Origin: Streptomyces sp. HM190
GTDB lineage: Bacteria > Actinomycetota > Actinomycetes > Streptomycetales > Streptomycetaceae
DNA: 64,000 nt
Reading direction: 5' to 3'
NCBI RefSeq assembly: GCF_009857135.1
Contig: NZ_CP047318.1
Span: 3,286,001 to 3,350,000, forward strand
This document shows positions 60,690 through 64,000 of the stretch, one piece after another. Numbering within the stretch: position 1 is the stretch's first letter; every line of letters begins with the position of its first letter. The notes beneath the pieces were generated by a model. The model was not told the DNA's origin and made no database searches. It saw nothing but the letters and a program-made list of their open reading frames with translations. Both the position numbers and the translations under genes were made by a program.

Positions 60690-60992
60690 GATCCCGCATC
60701 CTGCCCGTGTACGGGGAGCCAATCCCGGGAGCGGGGTGAACGCAGTTCAGGGCGCACCGGTGCGGCCCCCGCGCACATCCGGTTCGGTGACCCCATGTAC
60801 CCGGCGGTCAACGGTTCGTGTTGTGGCGAACTCATGACGTGGCTGAGAAGTACTCGGGCTTACGGAAGGGGGGTGGGCGGCGTTTACGCTAGCCCTTCCG
60901 GCCCACGCCGAAACGGCTCCCGCACCACGGGAAAACCGGTCGGTCCCCCACGCCGTGAAACCCTCTGCCCTACTCCACGGAACGCGAGATTC
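60690..60992. other. yqgE-murA intergenic region
   Basis: 303 bp containing the divergent promoters. A TACGCT (60885-60890) is a possible -10 for murA, with no good -35. No gene supported. Confidence 0.4.
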
Positions 60993-62339
60993 ATGACCGT
61001 CAACGGCTCTGACGACGTACTGCTTGTACACGGCGGCACCCCGCTCAGTGGCGAGATCCGTGTCCGCGGTGCGAAGAACCTCGTACCCAAGGCCATGGTC
61101 GCCGCGCTGCTCGGCAGCGGTCCGAGCCGGCTGCGCAACGTCCCCGACATCCGCGACGTCCGGGTGGTGCGCGGGCTGCTGCAGCTCCATGGCGTAACGG
61201 TACGCCCGGGGGACGAACCGGGCGAGCTGGTGATGGACCCGACGAACGTGGAGAGCGCGAACGTCGCCGACATCGACGCCCACGCCGGGTCCTCGCGCAT
61301 CCCGATCCTGTTCTGCGGTCCGCTGCTGCACCGGATCGGCCACGCCTTCATCCCCGGTCTCGGCGGCTGCGACATCGGCGGCCGGCCGATCGACTTCCAC
61401 TTCGAGGTGCTGCGGCAGTTCGGCGCGAAGATCGAGAAGCGGGAGGACGGCCAGTACCTGGAGGCCCCGCGGCGGCTGCGGGGCACGAAGATCCGGCTGC
61501 CGTACCCCTCGGTCGGCGCGACCGAGCAGGTGCTGCTCACGGCCGTCCTCGCCGAGGGCGTGACGGAGCTGTCGAACGCGGCGATCGAGCCGGAGATCGA
61601 GGACCTGATCTGCGTCCTGCAGAAGATGGGCTCCATCATCGCGATGGACACCGACCGCACGATCCGCATCACCGGTGTGGACTCGCTCGGCGGCTACACC
61701 CACAAGGCCCTCCCGGACCGGCTGGAGGCCGCTTCCTGGGCGTCCGCCGCGCTGGCCACGGAGGGTGACATCTACGTGCGGGGCGCCCAGCAGCGCTCGA
61801 TGATGACGTTCCTGAACACCTACCGGAAGGTGGGGGGCGCGTTCGAGATCGACGACGAGGGCATCCGCTTCTGGCACCCCGGCGGCCAGCTGAAGTCGAT
61901 CGCCCTGGAGACGGACGTCCACCCCGGTTTCCAGACCGACTGGCAGCAGCCCCTGGTCGTGGCCCTGACGCAGGCCACGGGTCTGTCGATCATCCACGAG
62001 ACGGTCTACGAGTCCCGGCTGGGCTTCACGTCCGCGCTGAACCAGATGGGCGCGCACATCCAGCTCTACCGCGAGTGCCTCGGCGGCTCCGACTGCCGCT
62101 TCGGCCAGCGGAACTTCCTGCACTCGGCGGTCGTGTCGGGCCCGACGAAGCTCCAGGGCGCCGACCTGGTCATCCCCGACCTCCGCGGCGGCTTCTCGTA
62201 CCTGATCGCGGCCCTCGCGGCCCAGGGCACGTCCCGTGTCCACGGCATCGACCTCATCAACCGCGGCTACGAGAACTTCATGGAGAAGCTCGTGGAGCTG
62301 GGCGCGAAGGTGGAACTGCCGGGCAAGGCACTCGGCTGA
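60993..62339 (+). CDS. murA: UDP-N-acetylglucosamine 1-carboxyvinyltransferase
   Basis: A 448-residue MurA, first committed enzyme of peptidoglycan synthesis, joining enolpyruvate from PEP to UDP-GlcNAc. Lys-Asn pair in 'RVRGAKNLVPKAMVAALL' and the active-site cysteine in 'IPGLGGCDIGGRPIDFH' are present; with Cys rather than Asp the enzyme should be fosfomycin-sensitive unless otherwise protected. Other motifs: 'YPSVGATEQVLLTAVLAEG', 'QTDWQQPLVVALTQATG'. Length is normal. GGAACG-type sequence precedes the ATG. Terminator shared with hup. Confidence 0.95.
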   Translation: MTVNGSDDVLLVHGGTPLSGEIRVRGAKNLVPKAMVAALLGSGPSRLRNVPDIRDVRVVRGLLQLHGVTVRPGDEPGELVMDPTNVESANVADIDAHAGSSRIPILFCGPLLHRIGHAFIPGLGGCDIGGRPIDFHFEVLRQFGAKIEKREDGQYLEAPRRLRGTKIRLPYPSVGATEQVLLTAVLAEGVTELSNAAIEPEIEDLICVLQKMGSIIAMDTDRTIRITGVDSLGGYTHKALPDRLEAASWASAALATEGDIYVRGAQQRSMMTFLNTYRKVGGAFEIDDEGIRFWHPGGQLKSIALETDVHPGFQTDWQQPLVVALTQATGLSIIHETVYESRLGFTSALNQMGAHIQLYRECLGGSDCRFGQRNFLHSAVVSGPTKLQGADLVIPDLRGGFSYLIAALAAQGTSRVHGIDLINRGYENFMEKLVELGAKVELPGKALG

Positions 62340-62428
62340 CGCTGCGGCCCAGCAGCCCCACGCCGCACACGACAGCGCCGCTCCCCGCCGGGCAGGGCGC
62401 TCGGCCGCGGCGCTGCCCGAGAACGTCT

Positions 62429-62464
62429 GTGGGGCGGTCTCCCGGTGTCGGGAGACCGCCCCAC
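62429..62464. terminator. Bidirectional terminator between murA and hup
   Basis: 16-bp perfect stem GTGGGGCGGTCTCCCG / CGGGAGACCGCCCCAC with a GTGT loop, between convergent genes. Confidence 0.92.
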
Positions 62465-62513
62465 TGGTGTCACCGGGCCTCGTGCGCCGTCCCACGGCGC
62501 ACGGGCGGCGGGA

Positions 62514-62795
62514 TCACTTGCCCTTGGCGGCTTCCTTGAGCTTGCTGCCCGCGGAGACCTTCACGCTGTAGCCGGCGGGGATCTGGATCGGGTCGCCGGT
62601 CTGCGGGTTACGCGCGGTGCGAGCGGCACGGTGGGTGCGCTCGAAGGTCAGGAAACCGGGGATGGTGACCTTCTCGTCGCCCTTGGAGACGATGTCACCG
62701 ACGACGTCGGCGAACGCGGCCAGCACGGCGTCGGCGTCCTTGCGGGTCACCTCGGCGCGGTCGGCCAGCGCGGCCACCAGCTCACTGCGGTTCAT
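62514..62795 (-). CDS. hupA: DNA-binding protein HU
   Basis: A 93-residue HU, a small nucleoid protein that bends DNA as a dimer. 'MNRSELVAALADRAEVTRKDADAVLAAF' (in parts), 'VTIPGFLTFERTHRAARTARNPQTGDPIQIPA' (key: the Pro-tipped arm RNPQTG) and 'FKAGSKLK'-like 'VSAGSKLKEAAKGK'. It lacks the long Lys-rich tail of the second Streptomyces HU (HupS), so it is the short, vegetative type. ATG 62795 has GAGTAAC upstream. Two direct repeats lie 120-150 bp upstream. Confidence 0.95.
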   Translation of the reverse strand: MNRSELVAALADRAEVTRKDADAVLAAFADVVGDIVSKGDEKVTIPGFLTFERTHRAARTARNPQTGDPIQIPAGYSVKVSAGSKLKEAAKGK

Positions 62796-62912
62796 GTTGT
62801 TACTCCCGTGTTCTTCTTGCCGTTGAGGCGGACCCGGGTCCGTCGTCAGACCCTCGCGCCCAGGGACGCATCCTGCACTCACCTGCGGCGGGAAAGCCAA
62901 TCCGGCACCCAT

Positions 62913-62947
62913 GGGAGTCACACGAACACCCAAGGGAGTCACACGAA
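62913..62947 (-). repeat. Two direct 14-bp repeats upstream of hupA
   Basis: GGGAGTCACACGAA at 62913-62926 and 62934-62947, period 21 bp (two helical turns). In the hupA direction each reads TTCGTGTGACTCCC. They are in the 319-bp gap between hupA and the malic enzyme gene, in which no gene is supported. Confidence 0.8.
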
Positions 62948-63021
62948 AAGCGCCATGTCCACGCCGGTCCCGCTCGGGCCCGCCACGACGGCGGACTGGC
63001 CGCCACCCTAGGCGCACGACA

Positions 63022-63056
63022 GGCCCGGATCCCCGCGACGCGCCGGGATCCGGGCC
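63022..63056 (-). terminator. Terminator after the malic enzyme gene
   Basis: Perfect 12-bp stem GGCCCGGATCCC / GGGATCCGGGCC with an 11-nt loop, about 60 bp past the stop. Confidence 0.8.
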
Positions 63057-63114
63057 CATCGTGGTGACCGTCACAGTCGGCCGGAGCCGCCGCACGGCCG
63101 CCCCGCGGCCGGGG

Positions 63115-64000
63115 TCAGGCCGTGGCGCCGGCGGCCTTCGCGGCCTCGCGGACCGCCCCGGCGACCGCTCCCGCGACCTTGTCGTTGAAGACGCTCGGGA
63201 TGATGTAGTTCGGGTTCAGCTCGTCCTCGCTGACGACGTCGGCGAGGGCCTTCGCGGCGGCGAGCATCATCTCCGTGTTCACGGTGCGGGACTGGGCGTC
63301 GAGGAGGCCGCGGAAGACGCCCGGGAAGACCAGCACGTTGTTGATCTGGTTCGGGAAGTCGGAGCGGCCGGTGGCCACGACGGCCGCCGTCTGACGGGCC
63401 ACCGCGGGGTCGACCTCGGGGTCCGGGTTCGCGAGCGCGAACACGATCGCGTTGTCGGCCATGGCGGCCACGTCGTCGCCGTCGAGGACGTTCGGGGCGG
63501 AGACGCCGATGAAGACGTCCGCGCCGTGCACGGCCTCCTTCAGCGTGCCGGTGAGGCCCTCGGGGTTGGTGTTGTCGGCGATCCAGCGCAGCGGGGAGTC
63601 GGCGGCGGCGTCGACCAGGTCCGCGCGGTCGCAGTGCACGACACCGTGGATGTCGGCGACGACGGCGTTCTTCACACCCGCGGCGATGAGCAGCTTGAGG
63701 ATGGCCGTGCCGGCCGCGCCGGCGCCGGACATGACGACGCGGATGTCGCCGATGCCCTTGCCCGCCACGCGCAGCGCGTTGGTGAGGGCGGCGAGGACGA
63801 CGATCGCGGTGCCGTGCTGGTCGTCGTGGAAGACCGGGATGTCGAGGGCCTCGCGCAGCCGGGCCTCGATCTCGAAGCAGCGGGGCGCGGAGATGTCCTC
63901 CAGGTTGATGCCGGCGAAGCCGGGGGCGATCGCCTTGACGATCTCGACGATCGCGTCGGTGTCCTGGGTGTCGAGGCAGATCGGCCAGGCGTCGATGCCG
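63115..64000 (-). CDS. NAD(P)-dependent malic enzyme, 5' end beyond the window
   Basis: The C-terminal 294 codons of a malic enzyme that converts malate to pyruvate and CO2. Visible are 'GINLEDISAPRCFEIE', 'VFHDDQHGTAIVVLAAL' (metal site), the NAD-binding 'VVMSGAGAAGTAILKLLIAAG', 'ADVFIGVSAPNVLDGDDV', 'VFALANPDPEVDP' and 'RSDFPNQINNVLVFPG'. Frame is intact to the window edge. In-frame ATG near 63768 is internal and not the start. Confidence 0.95.
   Translation of the reverse strand, partial: GIDAWPICLDTQDTDAIVEIVKAIAPGFAGINLEDISAPRCFEIEARLREALDIPVFHDDQHGTAIVVLAALTNALRVAGKGIGDIRVVMSGAGAAGTAILKLLIAAGVKNAVVADIHGVVHCDRADLVDAAADSPLRWIADNTNPEGLTGTLKEAVHGADVFIGVSAPNVLDGDDVAAMADNAIVFALANPDPEVDPAVARQTAAVVATGRSDFPNQINNVLVFPGVFRGLLDAQSRTVNTEMMLAAAKALADVVSEDELNPNYIIPSVFNDKVAGAVAGAVREAAKAAGATA

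Overview
High G+C, strong third-codon-position GC, frequent GTG/TTG starts, ATGA/GTGA start-stop overlaps and gene content (SsgA-like protein, DasR-type dre operators, RDD and DUF2510 proteins, HU, YqgE, mec-cysO-cysM) identify this as chromosomal DNA of a Streptomyces. The backbone order (groES-like, bcp, rdgB, rph, nagF, nagE2, MBL hydrolase, cysM-cysO-mec, DUF2017-clpS, pncB, hpd, murA, hupA, malic enzyme) fits, from memory, the core region around SCO2899-SCO2951 of S. coelicolor. Part of it also resembles the pncB-clpS-aosR-mec-cysO-cysM-Rv1339-rph-rdgB block of Mycobacterium tuberculosis.

Layout. 1-5 kb: truncated GroES-like gene, DUF3618 protein, a 13-bp tandem repeat, thiol peroxidase, two tandem paralogous HNH nucleases, an odd tRNA, then rdgB, a lipoprotein and rph. 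5-13.8 kb: the GlcNAc PTS genes nagF and nagE2, each with DasR operators, are separated by a 7-kb block: MFS exporter, carboxyl O-methyltransferase, B12-type radical SAM protein of the RiPP-methyltransferase kind, DUF2087 regulator and M17 aminopeptidase. This looks like a small RiPP-type cluster with a partly bottromycin-like enzyme set but no YcaO. No convincing precursor was found. 13.9-24 kb: cAMP-phosphodiesterase-like MBL protein, a membrane-anchored PemK-like protein, the CysO/CysM/Mec cysteine route with an upstream Cys-ending leader peptide, LacI regulator, amino-acid permease, DUF2017, ClpS, nicotinate phosphoribosyltransferase and nicotinamidase. 24-34 kb: secreted M6 protease, two RDD proteins, SsgG-like protein, FAD oxidase and a TPR protein. 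34-43.5 kb: hpd with Lrp- and IclR-type regulators, an Opu-type osmolyte ABC operon, a scar with two gene fragments, a Lon-domain protein and a MarR/hydrolase pair. 44-48 kb: SF2 helicase, Doc-like toxin/antitoxin pair, MFS transporter, tRNA-Cys. 48.6-54.6 kb: SUKH protein and a three-gene molybdenum hydroxylase operon whose Fe-S subunit carries a 300-residue disordered head and a Gly/Gln/Phe/Tyr-repeat tail, and whose Mo subunit lacks the usual catalytic Glu. 54.9-59.7 kb: Das-like ABC sugar importer with a cytoplasmic GH20 hexosaminidase and a dre-like site. 59.8-64 kb: DUF3039, YqgE, murA, HU and a truncated malic enzyme.

Two themes link distant genes. Amino-sugar use: nagF, nagE2 and the GH20/ABC operon all have dre-like sites, so they are probably DasR-controlled and feed GlcNAc towards the wall pathway that starts at murA. 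Sulfur and redox metabolism: Bcp, leader peptide, CysO, CysM, Mec and a DUF2017 (AosR-type) protein. The most notable loci for follow-up are the RiPP-like island, the repeat-tailed molybdenum hydroxylase, the non-canonical tRNA next to paired HNH genes, and the Doc protein lacking the Fic histidine.
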